Made by a program: the position numbers and the translations under genes. Source: an uncultured Roseburia sp. (GTDB lineage: Bacteria; Bacillota; Clostridia; Lachnospirales; Lachnospiraceae). From it: 10,838 bases of DNA. This document shows, piece by piece, positions 1-6,393 of the stretch (positions within the stretch are counted from its first letter, which is position 1; the number at the start of each line of letters is the position of its first letter). The stretch spans positions 1 through 10,838 of the forward strand of contig CAMSEJ010000048.1 in NCBI GenBank assembly GCA_947057405.1, written 5' to 3'. The notes under the pieces are model-generated. The model was not told where the DNA came from and searched no databases. It saw only the letters and a list, made by a program, of their open reading frames with translations.

Positions 1-591
1 GCTTTGAACATACAACGTCTGGACCTGGACACGGATCATTATATAACCATACACGGTCCGTTTATTCCCGGAGAGCCTGTCATTACGGCGGAATCCGACC
101 ATATCTTCTTATACCGGATGACGCCCGTCAATCTTGAACCGGATACGTTTTGCCCGGAATATGACAAGGACTGTATCTGGAAAGGCAAAATTCAGGTAGA
201 ACAGAATGCGGACGGCAGCTTTCAGGTCGCTCAATGGGAAAATAGTGTGATTGACCCGATTACTTCACGGAGAAAATGCATGTCGTACTACCCGGATTCC
301 AGACTTCAGGTAATCGGCGAATCCATTCCTTCCCGGGAAGAATGGAAACAGCTCTGCCTTTACGACAGCGCCAAAAGCAGCTACGACGATACGTTCGGGG
401 ATCACCGGGCATACTTTGAAAACTGCCTGAACCTGCTCGGCGGAAAAATCACAGACATAACGACAGACGATGCCGCGCAGGAAAAACAGATTACCTACAC
501 CTGGGAGGACGGCGCCATCATTTTTTATATGGCGTACCGGGCAGAAGACGACATCTGGATTCCGTTCAGAAGCGTGCCAAAGAAATGGTAA
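1..591 (+). CDS. Unrecognised protein, 5'-truncated by the window edge
   Basis: The reading frame is open from base 1 to a TAA stop at 589-591 and encodes about 196 residues. I do not recognise the family. A TTG codon at 4-6 could act as a start, but the frame continues to the edge with no visible ribosome binding site, so I treat the gene as cut off at its 5' end. The visible part has no membrane segment. It is rich in aromatic and acidic residues (for example TWEDGAIIFYMAYRAEDD near the end), which fits a soluble beta-rich domain. Four cysteines (PDTFCPEYDKDC, KCMSYY, ENCLN; a fifth in KQLCLYD) are spread through it. It converges with the YunG-like gene and ends just before a strong hairpin. 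That it is a real gene is supported by the long open frame and the terminator placed directly after its stop. Its function is unknown. Confidence 0.65.
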   Translation, partial: ALNIQRLDLDTDHYITIHGPFIPGEPVITAESDHIFLYRMTPVNLEPDTFCPEYDKDCIWKGKIQVEQNADGSFQVAQWENSVIDPITSRRKCMSYYPDSRLQVIGESIPSREEWKQLCLYDSAKSSYDDTFGDHRAYFENCLNLLGGKITDITTDDAAQEKQITYTWEDGAIIFYMAYRAEDDIWIPFRSVPKKW

Positions 592-609
592 CCGTTTCTG
601 ACTTTCCTT

Positions 610-661
610 CCCTGCCCAAAAAGCGGGAACTCTGCTTTTTGGGCAGGGTTCCCGCTTTTTT
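610..661. terminator. Overlapping hairpins, bidirectional terminator between convergent genes
   Basis: Hairpin A is a perfect 15-bp stem pairing 610-624 (CCCTGCCCAAAAAGC) with 634-648, with a 9-base loop. Hairpin B is a perfect 13-bp stem pairing 618-630 (AAAAAGCGGGAAC) with 648-660, ending in a T-run at 656-661. The two share bases 618-624 and 648 and cannot form fully together. Read on the + strand, hairpin B is a classic intrinsic terminator for the gene ending at 591. Read on the - strand, B begins inside the stop codon of the YunG-like gene and A follows it. The dual use as a terminator is inferred from the structure. Confidence 0.85.
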
Positions 662-1094
662 ATCCGCAGAAGCTCTTTAACTTTTGCCTCAGATGCTCAT
701 ACCGCATCCGTTTTTCTTCTTTTGCAAAATGCACCTCACGAAACTGTTCCGGATTCTTCCCGTAATCCAGTTTCTCATCCCCGAACTGCTCGCTGGTCAG
801 GTCAAACACACGGCCGCCCGCCACATTGTAGCAATGGAAATTCCCTCCTTCTCTGGGAATCCCGTATACCTTCCCGCCGAAAATATCCTGTGCCAGAAAT
901 GCCGTAACCGAACACTGGCCAAGCGTCTTGTTCTGTTCGCTCCATTCCTTCTGCATCCTTGGGGCACAGGTATCCTTACACCAGACGCCGCAGAGCGCAT
1001 CATACAAATCTTTCGGTGTCCGGATTCCCGGATATTCCTCTGTAACCGCCGGGGCATCTGCCTGCTCCCAGCCGTAAAACCGATATTCTGCCAT
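660..1094 (-). CDS. YunG-like small protein (candidate Cys-His-Asp fold)
   Basis: This encodes a 144-residue soluble protein. I chose the ATG at 1094-1092 because AAAGGA at 1104-1109 is well spaced before it. The upstream in-frame ATG at 1133 has no ribosome binding site and sits almost on the predicted transcription start. The pattern of a tryptophan/cysteine-rich start (LCGVWCKDTC), TLGQCSVTAFLAQDIFGG, NFHCYN and GRVFDLTSEQF resembles the YunG family of Firmicutes, whose function is unknown to me. C61 in GQC, H87 in NFHC and D98 in FDLT are spaced like a papain or transglutaminase-type Cys-His-Asp triad; this is inference only. The C-terminus is charged and probably helical. The gene lies after the spoIIIAH terminator with its own promoter, so it is probably not part of the sporulation operon. 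Its stop codon lies in the T-run of the neighbouring terminator. Confidence 0.7.
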   Translation of the reverse strand: MAEYRFYGWEQADAPAVTEEYPGIRTPKDLYDALCGVWCKDTCAPRMQKEWSEQNKTLGQCSVTAFLAQDIFGGKVYGIPREGGNFHCYNVAGGRVFDLTSEQFGDEKLDYGKNPEQFREVHFAKEEKRMRYEHLRQKLKSFCG

Positions 1095-1135
1095 CTTATC
1101 CCGTCCTTTCTGATTGGATTCATTCCGTATCATCC

Positions 1136-1164
1136 ATTATACCGAAGGCTTCCCCAACAGACAA
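1136..1164 (-). promoter_or_regulatory. Sigma-A-type promoter of the YunG-like gene
   Basis: Reading the - strand, the -35 box is TTGTCT (1164-1159, four of six consensus bases). After exactly 17 bases comes a perfect -10 box TATAAT (1141-1136). The predicted transcription start is about seven bases further on, next to the ATG at 1133. This makes that ATG nearly leaderless and supports the downstream start at 1094. The -35 box lies about a dozen bases beyond the T-run of the spoIIIAH terminator. Confidence 0.7.
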
Positions 1165-1176
1165 GCAGATTCCGAC

Positions 1177-1216
1177 AAAAAAACAACAGTATGCCGCCCT
1201 CACCGGCAGCATACTG
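1177..1216 (-). terminator. Intrinsic terminator of the spoIIIA operon
   Basis: On the - strand, just after spoIIIAH, a 12-base stem (1216-1205 with 1198-1187, CAGTATGCTGCC against GGCGGCATACTG, one G-T wobble) closes a 6-base loop. It is followed after TTG by seven T residues (1183-1177). It lies 23 bases past the spoIIIAH stop and separates the operon from the YunG-like gene. Confidence 0.9.
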
Positions 1217-1238
1217 CCCTCATAAAGCCCGGATGCTT

Positions 1239-2084
1239 CTACTCTGTCGCCTCGGTCTGTGTCCCTGCTTCTGCCTGCGCTTCCGTCCCTTCCGTCCCTT
1301 CCGTTCCTTCCGTTCCGGTTTCCGTCTGGGTATCGCCCGTCTGTGTCTGCGCGCTGGTATCAATCGGCGTAATAATAATATTTTCCGCGCTGATATTCGT
1401 TTTACGCTTTACAATATCCTCTACCTGCGCCCGTTTCGCATCCGTCACGTCGCCCATATTCAGCACCACATCCACGGCGTTGTCCGTAATGCTCACCACA
1501 ACGTCCGTAAAGCCTTTCGCTTCCAAAAGCATCTCCGCAGCCGCTTCCCGTTCCGCCATATCCGTCAGGGAAATCATCTGATCGACCGCCGCCTGCTTCT
1601 GTTCGTCCGTCAGCGTGGAATTATTCACAATATCTAACAGCGTCTCCTTGTTTTTCGCGCGTACCTGCTCCCTGGCCAGCTTCATTTCCGCCGCAAAATC
1701 CACATTGCTCACCATAGAGCTCGTCAAAACCGCTTCGCCCGGGTTTAGCTCGCTTCCGGTTTCCGCGGCATCCGCGCCAATCGTCTGCGTTGTCGCCTCT
1801 TCCATTGCCACATCCGTTCCGGCGGCGTCTGTGCCGCCTTCTGCTGCCGCGGTATCCGTATTTGCCGACACATCCAGGCTGCCGTCATCCGTGTCCGTAA
1901 AAATTTCGCCTTCAATGACCGGATCGTTGTTAATCTCATAAGAATCTTCCGTAATGTCTGCGCTTGCTTCTTTTGCTGTCAGGCCATCTAAGTTGCTCCT
2001 TGTATAGCTGACATACCCGGCAACCGCAATCATCAGTGCCAATGCTGTAATAATAATCTGGTTCTTCTTCAATTTCTTTTTCAA
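1239..2084 (-). CDS. spoIIIAH: SpoIIIAH, stage III sporulation ring protein with extended linker and tail
   Basis: SpoIIIAH is the mother-cell membrane protein whose extracellular ring-building (YscJ/FliF-like) domain binds forespore SpoIIQ in the intermembrane space, linking the two membranes of the engulfed forespore. A membrane anchor occupies roughly residues 8-27. Residues 30-125 are an acidic, Thr/Ala-rich linker. The ring-building domain covers roughly 125-241 (LAREQVRAKNKETLLDIVNN, then GFTDVVVSITDNAVDVVLNM). Residues 242-281 are a Thr/Glu/Gly/Gln tail containing TEG repeats. At 281 residues it is longer than the roughly 218 residues of the Bacillus subtilis protein. The start is TTG at 2084-2082, overlapping the spoIIIAG stop as TTGA, and is supported by AGGAGGA at 2097-2091. 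It is the last gene of the operon, followed by a terminator. Identity rests on domain order, sequence and operon position. Confidence 0.93.
   Translation of the reverse strand: MKKKLKKNQIIITALALMIAVAGYVSYTRSNLDGLTAKEASADITEDSYEINNDPVIEGEIFTDTDDGSLDVSANTDTAAAEGGTDAAGTDVAMEEATTQTIGADAAETGSELNPGEAVLTSSMVSNVDFAAEMKLAREQVRAKNKETLLDIVNNSTLTDEQKQAAVDQMISLTDMAEREAAAEMLLEAKGFTDVVVSITDNAVDVVLNMGDVTDAKRAQVEDIVKRKTNISAENIIITPIDTSAQTQTGDTQTETGTEGTEGTEGTEAQAEAGTQTEATE
1281..1316 (-). repeat. Four tandem 9-base units coding for Gly-Thr-Glu in SpoIIIAH
   Basis: On the + strand the unit is TTCCGTYCC repeated four times without interruption (the third base of the last codon varies C/T). It encodes repeated Thr-Glu-Gly near residues 258-268 of SpoIIIAH. 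A further related TTCCGT occurs just after it at 1320-1325. Such in-frame 9-base repeats can expand or contract without breaking the frame. Confidence 0.85.
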
Positions 2085-2683
2085 TCTTCTTCCTCCTGAA
2101 TATTCATCTTAACTACTTTAATTCTATTCACGTCGATTTGGAATAATGCCATCACAGCCTCAGAAATATTTTGCTTTACGGCAGTATCCGCCCCTCCTTC
2201 CGCAACCACTAAAACGCCGGCTATCCTCGGCGCCATCTCTTTTCCGACAAACGGCGTTTTTCCTTCGTCCCCTTCTCTGTAAACAGACTCTCTCGCCGTC
2301 TGCGTCCCCCGTTCCGTCCGCCCCGTTCCTGCCTCATCCGTCTCCTGCAAATCCGAGGTTTCGTGCACCGTATCCTTTTCCACCACACGTTCTCCGGAAT
2401 CCTCCAAAGTCACCATAACCTTCACGCGGCCCGCCCCGCTTACCCGCGAAAGCACCTCCTCCAGCTTCTCCTCCAGCTCTTTGGCATAATCCTTTGAAAC
2501 CGCCTCCTCCCCCGCCTGTGTCTGCACGCTCCCGTCCGGCTGCTTTTGCTGCGCCTTCCGTTTCGTTCCGTCCGCCGGAATCGCAACCACCATCAGCAAA
2601 ACCCCTGCCAGAACCAGGATCACCCACTGGCTTTTGTCCCACCGCTTCCATTCCTTTTGTTTCCAAAATTCGTAAAACCTCAC
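2081..2683 (-). CDS. spoIIIAG: SpoIIIAG, ring-forming stage III sporulation protein
   Basis: SpoIIIAG forms a large ring in the space between mother cell and forespore as part of the SpoIIIA-SpoIIQ channel. A short cytoplasmic start (MRFYEFWKQKEWKRWDKSQW) precedes a membrane segment at about residues 20-36. A Gln/Lys-rich linker follows. The ring-building domain is split: the first half is near 66-97 (ELEEKLEEVLSRVSGAGRVK) and the second near 152-195 (RIAGVLVVAEGG to VKMNIQ). The intervening residues, about 98-148, rich in Thr, Glu and Arg, correspond to the insertion that builds the beta-triangle in the B. subtilis ring. The protein is 200 residues, close to the family norm (about 229 in B. 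subtilis). The start is GTG at 2683-2681, supported by AGGAGG at 2694-2689. The stop overlaps the spoIIIAH start. Confidence 0.93.
   Translation of the reverse strand: MRFYEFWKQKEWKRWDKSQWVILVLAGVLLMVVAIPADGTKRKAQQKQPDGSVQTQAGEEAVSKDYAKELEEKLEEVLSRVSGAGRVKVMVTLEDSGERVVEKDTVHETSDLQETDEAGTGRTERGTQTARESVYREGDEGKTPFVGKEMAPRIAGVLVVAEGGADTAVKQNISEAVMALFQIDVNRIKVVKMNIQEEED
2091..2097 (-). promoter_or_regulatory. Ribosome binding site setting the TTG start of spoIIIAH
   Basis: AGGAGGA on the - strand lies seven bases before the TTG start codon. It falls inside the last codons of spoIIIAG, so the acidic end of that protein (QEEED) is written in bases that also serve as the Shine-Dalgarno sequence. 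This argues that TTG, not a later ATG, is the true start. Confidence 0.8.
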
Positions 2684-2717
2684 AGGCGCCTCCTATTCTT
2701 AAAATTCCTTTTCGGCC

Positions 2718-3215
2718 CTACCGTGCTTCCATTACAATCCGGTCCGCCCCGATCTGATAATACTCCGCAATCTTATCCCGCAGCGCCAAAACCCCTTCGC
2801 CGTCTCCGTCTGCCAGCGTAATCTGCATCTGCTCCACGCCGTACTGCTCATCCAGGCGGACCACCGTCTGTGTGACCGTATACCCGCTGTTTTGCGCCAA
2901 AAGCTTTACATCCTCCCCAATCGCTTTTTCATAATAATCCAGATAATACTCCTCATCCAGAAAATCCAGCTTTTCCCGGTCCATCTTTATCCCTTCCAGC
3001 CCCTGCCAGAAGCTGTCATACGAGATATGCTCAAACAAATCCCCGCTTTTGCCGAAGGCCGCAAGCAGCGGATTTACAAGCGTAATCACCCATACAATTT
3101 CAATAAAAAGCTGGATGTATTTGCGGTATTCTTTTTTCGCCGCGGTCTGGGAAAGCACGGTTAAAAGCAGGACGACCATACTGTAATTTTTTACCCATCC
3201 TAAAACCACATCCAT
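2718..3215 (-). CDS. spoIIIAF: SpoIIIAF, stage III sporulation membrane protein
   Basis: This 165-residue protein has two N-terminal membrane segments (roughly residues 10-25 and 32-52). An extracytoplasmic domain follows. Its C-terminal part (about 90-165, GEDVKLLAQNSGYTVTQTVV through LRDKIAEYYQIGADRIVM) has the alternating pattern of a ring-building YscJ/FliF-like motif, as known for SpoIIIAF. It is a component of the SpoIIIA channel in the mother-cell membrane. The ATG at 3215 follows the TAA stop of spoIIIAE with no base between them. GGTGG and AGGAG within the end of spoIIIAE can serve as ribosome binding site, so translation is probably coupled. A 34-base gap separates it from spoIIIAG. 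Confidence 0.92.
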   Translation of the reverse strand: MDVVLGWVKNYSMVVLLLTVLSQTAAKKEYRKYIQLFIEIVWVITLVNPLLAAFGKSGDLFEHISYDSFWQGLEGIKMDREKLDFLDEEYYLDYYEKAIGEDVKLLAQNSGYTVTQTVVRLDEQYGVEQMQITLADGDGEGVLALRDKIAEYYQIGADRIVMEAR

Positions 3216-4367
3216 TTATCCACCAACTCCTAACCCGGTTGCCGCGCTGCTTAACGCGATCGTCAGAAAAAAAAGTATCAGGCATGTATTCATAATTTTC
3301 AAATACAGCATCCCGCCGTTTGCAATCCCGTTCATCCCGCCGGAAAGCCGCCGGTCGGATACCGGTTCTAAGACCGCCGACAGGATTTTATAGAGCACGG
3401 CAAGAAAAAACATTTTACAGAACGGGACAATACACAAAAGCAAAAGGATAATCAGCGCCGCCGCGCCCACGCAGTTTTTGATCACCAGCGCAGAGCTTAA
3501 AAAAATCTGCCCGACATTGCTAACGACATTGCCGATCCCGGGCACCATCTGGATGGTACGCGCCACCGTATTTCCGGTCAGGCGGTCCATGGCCGGGGCA
3601 ATCATTCCCTGGATGATGTTGATGCCGAGAATAAATGCAACGGACGCCTTAAGCGCCAGGCGCACCGCATCCGCAATCAGGCCGGACAGCCTGCGGAACC
3701 GCTCCTCTTCCATCAGATGGTTTAAGAATTCCAGCATAACGTATACCTCCACCAACGGCACCAAAAGGTAGCGGATCAGCCATTCCACCAGATAAATTGC
3801 CGTGAAAATCAGCGTATACGCCGCTGCGGAGGAGCTTACGTTTAATGTACACGAAATTGCCGCGCAGTACGTCGGCACGAAAAGCTTCATAAACGACACC
3901 ATGGTTTCGGATGTCCCAAGCACCGTTTCATGCATTACGGAAAACGACTTTAACAGCAGTACCATCATAAAACTGTAGCACATCAGAAAACAGATTTCCG
4001 ACAGATACGACCCGGAAAAATTTTTGGCATAGTTTTTGAGGATGGAAAATGCCAGCGAAACCGCTAAAAGCATCAGCGTCAGTCTCCGGTTTTCCGCAAA
4101 TCCGGCAAATAAAAGCCCTTTGATATACTCTCCCGCTTTTTCATACGGAACCTCACCTCCCTCCAAAAGCGCATTGACCACCTCCTCAAATGTTACCGGA
4201 ACGTCTTCGTTTTCTTCCAGGAAACGGCTCAAATCCGAAAAATCCATTCCCGAAAACAGCTCCTTTGTCTCCTCCGCTAAAAACGGCTCCTGCTGTTTTG
4301 ACGCATACGCGGGTTTTGCCGAACAAAGCAGGATGATCACCGCAAAAACGGCCGCCGCGCGCCTCAT
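3216..4367 (-). CDS. spoIIIAE: SpoIIIAE, polytopic stage III sporulation protein
   Basis: SpoIIIAE is the large multi-pass membrane protein of the SpoIIIA complex, probably part of its core in the outer forespore (mother-cell) membrane. The 383-residue product begins with a clear signal peptide (MRRAAAVFAVIILLCSAKPAYA, cleavage likely after AYA). A hydrophilic extracytoplasmic segment (about 23-85) with several acidic patches follows, then about seven hydrophobic segments to the C-terminus. The GMIAPAMDRLTGNTVARTIQ and VPGIGNVVSNVGQIF stretches fall in the conserved part of the family. Length is typical (about 399 in B. subtilis). Its ATG overlaps the spoIIIAD stop as ATGA, with GGAGAG six bases upstream, pointing to coupled translation. 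Confidence 0.94.
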   Translation of the reverse strand: MRRAAAVFAVIILLCSAKPAYASKQQEPFLAEETKELFSGMDFSDLSRFLEENEDVPVTFEEVVNALLEGGEVPYEKAGEYIKGLLFAGFAENRRLTLMLLAVSLAFSILKNYAKNFSGSYLSEICFLMCYSFMMVLLLKSFSVMHETVLGTSETMVSFMKLFVPTYCAAISCTLNVSSSAAAYTLIFTAIYLVEWLIRYLLVPLVEVYVMLEFLNHLMEEERFRRLSGLIADAVRLALKASVAFILGINIIQGMIAPAMDRLTGNTVARTIQMVPGIGNVVSNVGQIFLSSALVIKNCVGAAALIILLLLCIVPFCKMFFLAVLYKILSAVLEPVSDRRLSGGMNGIANGGMLYLKIMNTCLILFFLTIALSSAATGLGVGG

Positions 4368-4747
4368 AGCAGCTCTCCAATCGTTTCCATAAAGCCCAGG
4401 ATGACCGGCATTCCCAGCACCAGAATTGACAGTTTGGCAAACAGCTCAATCTGTCCCGCAATCGTCTGGTACCCGCAGTCCTTGCAGAGGTTCGACGCAA
4501 AATCGGCGATGTAGGTAACGCCGATCATTTTTAAAATCATCCCCATATAGGCGTCGTCCAGCCGGAGCATCCTCTGCATTTTTTCCGCATAACCAAGCAG
4601 CAGCTCCAGCTTGGTCGCCACCAGCAAAACGACGCAGATGCACACGGCAATGCTGATATAATAGCTGTACTCCGGCCGGTAGCTTTTTAAAATAAGCGCC
4701 AGAAGGACAGCCGAAATTCCGAATATGCTGATTTTCAAAATATCCAT
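4364..4747 (-). CDS. spoIIIAD: SpoIIIAD, small stage III sporulation membrane protein
   Basis: This 127-residue, mostly hydrophobic protein is a small integral membrane component of the SpoIIIA complex. Hydrophobic segments lie at about residues 2-18, 28-46 and 100-125. The conserved middle (MGMILKMIGVTYIADFASNL, then CKDCGYQTIAGQIELFAKL) is characteristic of the SpoIIIAC/SpoIIIAD family. The ATG at 4747 follows AAGGAGGG, which lies directly after the spoIIIAC stop. The gene ends by overlapping the spoIIIAE start by four bases. Length matches the family (about 133 in B. subtilis). Confidence 0.93.
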   Translation of the reverse strand: MDILKISIFGISAVLLALILKSYRPEYSYYISIAVCICVVLLVATKLELLLGYAEKMQRMLRLDDAYMGMILKMIGVTYIADFASNLCKDCGYQTIAGQIELFAKLSILVLGMPVILGFMETIGELL

Positions 4748-4756
4748 ATGCCCTCC

Positions 4757-4951
4757 TTATAATGCGAACAGCTTCTGCATAGTTTCAAACAATTCATATA
4801 TGTAAGGCACAATCCAGAACAGTACGATAATCAGCCCGGCAAGACTGGTCAAAAACGCATGCTCTTCCCTGCCGCTGTGCTTTAATACCTGGCTTAATAC
4901 GGTGACCAGAATACCGACCGCAGCGATTTTAAAAATTAAATTTACACTCAT
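4757..4951 (-). CDS. spoIIIAC: SpoIIIAC, 64-residue stage III sporulation membrane protein
   Basis: This short protein, MSVNLIFKIAAVGILVTVLS to FETMQKLFAL, has two membrane segments (about residues 5-21 and 34-54) joined by a short polar loop (KHSGREEHAF). It is a small SpoIIIA subunit related to the start of SpoIIIAD. I place the start at the ATG 4951-4949, because AAAGGAG (4963-4957) is five bases upstream and 64 residues fits the family (about 68 in B. subtilis). The longer in-frame extension starting at 4981 would add ten Cys-rich residues and run back into spoIIIAB without its own ribosome binding site. It lies 10 bases after the spoIIIAB stop. Confidence 0.92.
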   Translation of the reverse strand: MSVNLIFKIAAVGILVTVLSQVLKHSGREEHAFLTSLAGLIIVLFWIVPYIYELFETMQKLFAL

Positions 4952-4956
4952 TGCTT

Positions 4957-4963
4957 CTCCTTT
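4957..4963 (-). promoter_or_regulatory. Ribosome binding site setting the spoIIIAC start
   Basis: AAAGGAG on the - strand, five bases before the ATG at 4951, overlaps the TAA stop of spoIIIAB. It fixes the start of the short spoIIIAC frame and rejects the longer alternative. Confidence 0.75.
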
Positions 4964-5474
4964 ACAGCAGCAGTACCACAAGGAACAGGCCGCCTAAGAC
5001 ACTGATTGCCCGGTAGAGTTTCTGCTTGTCTTTTCTTTCTTCCATCGCCTGCCGTATGGTTTCCTCCAGCTGCATAAAATAAATCTCGGACGCCTTCGCA
5101 TGGTTTCCTTCGAGAGACAGGCACCGTGCCAGCGCAAGCAGGATCCCGGTTTCCTCTTCCTTTAACAAAAGCTGTTTGTTCCGTTTCCGAAATGCTTCCT
5201 CCCACAGAGCGCCCGCATTTGCTTCCCGGTTTTTCTCCATTTCTGCCGCCACCTCTGTCAGAATTTCCGGTAAAATCCCGCTTTTGCCTATAATGCTGCG
5301 CCGCAGCAGCTCGTCATACGGCAGCTTTAAATATTCCCGGTATGCGCTGATCTGCGCAAAAATCTCCCGGCACTCGACCAGCTGCTCTAAGTGCCGTTTC
5401 AGGTATGCGCCCATGTAACTGCCAAACCCCAACGCGCCGGTAAGAATCAGCAGGACCCCCGCGCATTTTAACAT
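4962..5474 (-). CDS. spoIIIAB: SpoIIIAB, GspF-like stage III sporulation protein
   Basis: SpoIIIAB is the membrane partner of the ATPase SpoIIIAA, with a fold related to cytoplasmic domains of type II secretion GspF. The 170-residue product has an N-terminal membrane segment (about residues 3-22), a long helical cytoplasmic region and a C-terminal hydrophobic segment (about 154-170, ending in LVVLLL). The stretch ECREIFAQISAYREYLKLPY and the following helices are typical of the family, as is the length (about 171 in B. subtilis). Its ATG overlaps the end of spoIIIAA by seven bases (ATGTTAA), so translation of the two is probably coupled and their amounts matched. Confidence 0.93.
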   Translation of the reverse strand: MLKCAGVLLILTGALGFGSYMGAYLKRHLEQLVECREIFAQISAYREYLKLPYDELLRRSIIGKSGILPEILTEVAAEMEKNREANAGALWEEAFRKRNKQLLLKEEETGILLALARCLSLEGNHAKASEIYFMQLEETIRQAMEERKDKQKLYRAISVLGGLFLVVLLL

Positions 5475-6373
5475 AGCCGTCTGCCCCCCGCATCGTAGAC
5501 CTCAAAAATACGCGTCCCGTCCTTTCGGCGCTTTAACAAAACCAGGCGCTGGATGAGGCTTCTCTTCCACAGCTTTTTTAACCCCGCCTGCCGGATTACC
5601 TGTTCGATCTGATCCCCGTGTACGGTGCCCAAAAGCCTGCAGCCGCAGAGCAGGATTTCGCCCACGGCCTTTGCATCCCCCGTTCCGCCCAGCTCATCCA
5701 CCGCGACCACTTCCGGCGACATTCCCCGCAGCGCCATGCGCATCCCCTCCTGTTTGGGACAGCCGTCGAGCACGTCCGTCCGGCTTCCCACATCGTTTTG
5801 CGGGATACCGAGGTGGCAGGCGGCAATCTCCGACCGTTCGTCTATGACGCAGACTTTTTTTCCCGCCCGTTCGCCGTCCCCGTTTGAAACCATACGGATA
5901 CAGTCACGCAGGAAGGTTGTCTTACCGACGCCCGGCTTAGATACCAAAAGAGTATTGAAAAATCCCCCGTCTTCGTCAAACAGCCAGGGCAGAAGCCCCT
6001 TTGCGCAGCCCTTGCGTTCCGCCGCGATCCGGATATTTAAAAACCGGATATTTGCCATGCGGCAGACCTGTCCCCGTTCGACGCGTGCCTGTCCGGCAAA
6101 ACCAATCCGGCTGCCGCCTTTTATCGTAAGAAAGCCCTGCCGGATTTCCTCTTCGTAGGCATACAGGGAATAACGGCTGATGAAGGTAAGCATCTCTTCT
6201 ACGTCTGCCTGCGTAACGGTCTGGGAGAGCCATATGCTTTTGTCTTTGCAGCGCAGCTCGGGCGGCTGTCCGATACGGATGCGGATTTCTTCTGCATACG
6301 GCTGGTTCTTTAAGGTTTGTTCCATGGCCTGACGCAGACGGATCGGCATAATATGTAAGATTTCCTGTTTCAT
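5468..6373 (-). CDS. spoIIIAA: SpoIIIAA, sporulation secretion-type ATPase
   Basis: SpoIIIAA is the cytoplasmic ATPase of the SpoIIIA channel, related to type II/IV secretion ATPases, and is needed for forespore gene expression after engulfment. The 301-residue product has an N-terminal domain (about 1-135, including EIRIRIGQPPELR and GGSRIGFAGQA). The P-loop is S145-K-P-G-V-G-K-T-T153. Serine in place of the first glycine is, as I recall, usual for this family. Walker B is VVAVDELGG (D226, E227) and TVHGD (250-254) follows as a His-box-like motif. The ATG at 6373 follows AGGAG at 6388-6384. It is the first gene of the operon and lies behind a sigma-E-like promoter. Length matches the family (about 307 in B. 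subtilis). Confidence 0.95.
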   Translation of the reverse strand: MKQEILHIMPIRLRQAMEQTLKNQPYAEEIRIRIGQPPELRCKDKSIWLSQTVTQADVEEMLTFISRYSLYAYEEEIRQGFLTIKGGSRIGFAGQARVERGQVCRMANIRFLNIRIAAERKGCAKGLLPWLFDEDGGFFNTLLVSKPGVGKTTFLRDCIRMVSNGDGERAGKKVCVIDERSEIAACHLGIPQNDVGSRTDVLDGCPKQEGMRMALRGMSPEVVAVDELGGTGDAKAVGEILLCGCRLLGTVHGDQIEQVIRQAGLKKLWKRSLIQRLVLLKRRKDGTRIFEVYDAGGRRLC

Positions 6374-6393
6374 GTTTTCTCAACTCCTAGTCT

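Noticed and set aside
1281..1325. Short tandem units as a possible CRISPR or intergenic repeat array
   Set aside because: The units are 9 bases, in frame and contiguous without spacers, inside the spoIIIAH coding sequence. They are a coding microsatellite.
684..1637. Long open frame on the + strand (317 codons) opposite the YunG-like gene and spoIIIAH
   Set aside because: It spans two real genes, a terminator and a promoter in antisense. Its product is rich in Arg, Pro, His and Cys with no domain sense, as expected for a shadow of GC-biased codons. There is no ribosome binding site.
4952..4981. Longer start for spoIIIAC at 4981 giving ten extra Cys-rich residues
   Set aside because: The extension overlaps spoIIIAB, has no ribosome binding site of its own, and makes the protein longer than its family. 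AAAGGAG sits correctly before 4951.
5625..6158. Open frame of 177 codons on the + strand opposite spoIIIAA
   Set aside because: It lies wholly inside the SpoIIIAA coding region, which has clear Walker motifs. The antisense product is Ser/Pro/Arg-rich and unlike any protein I know.
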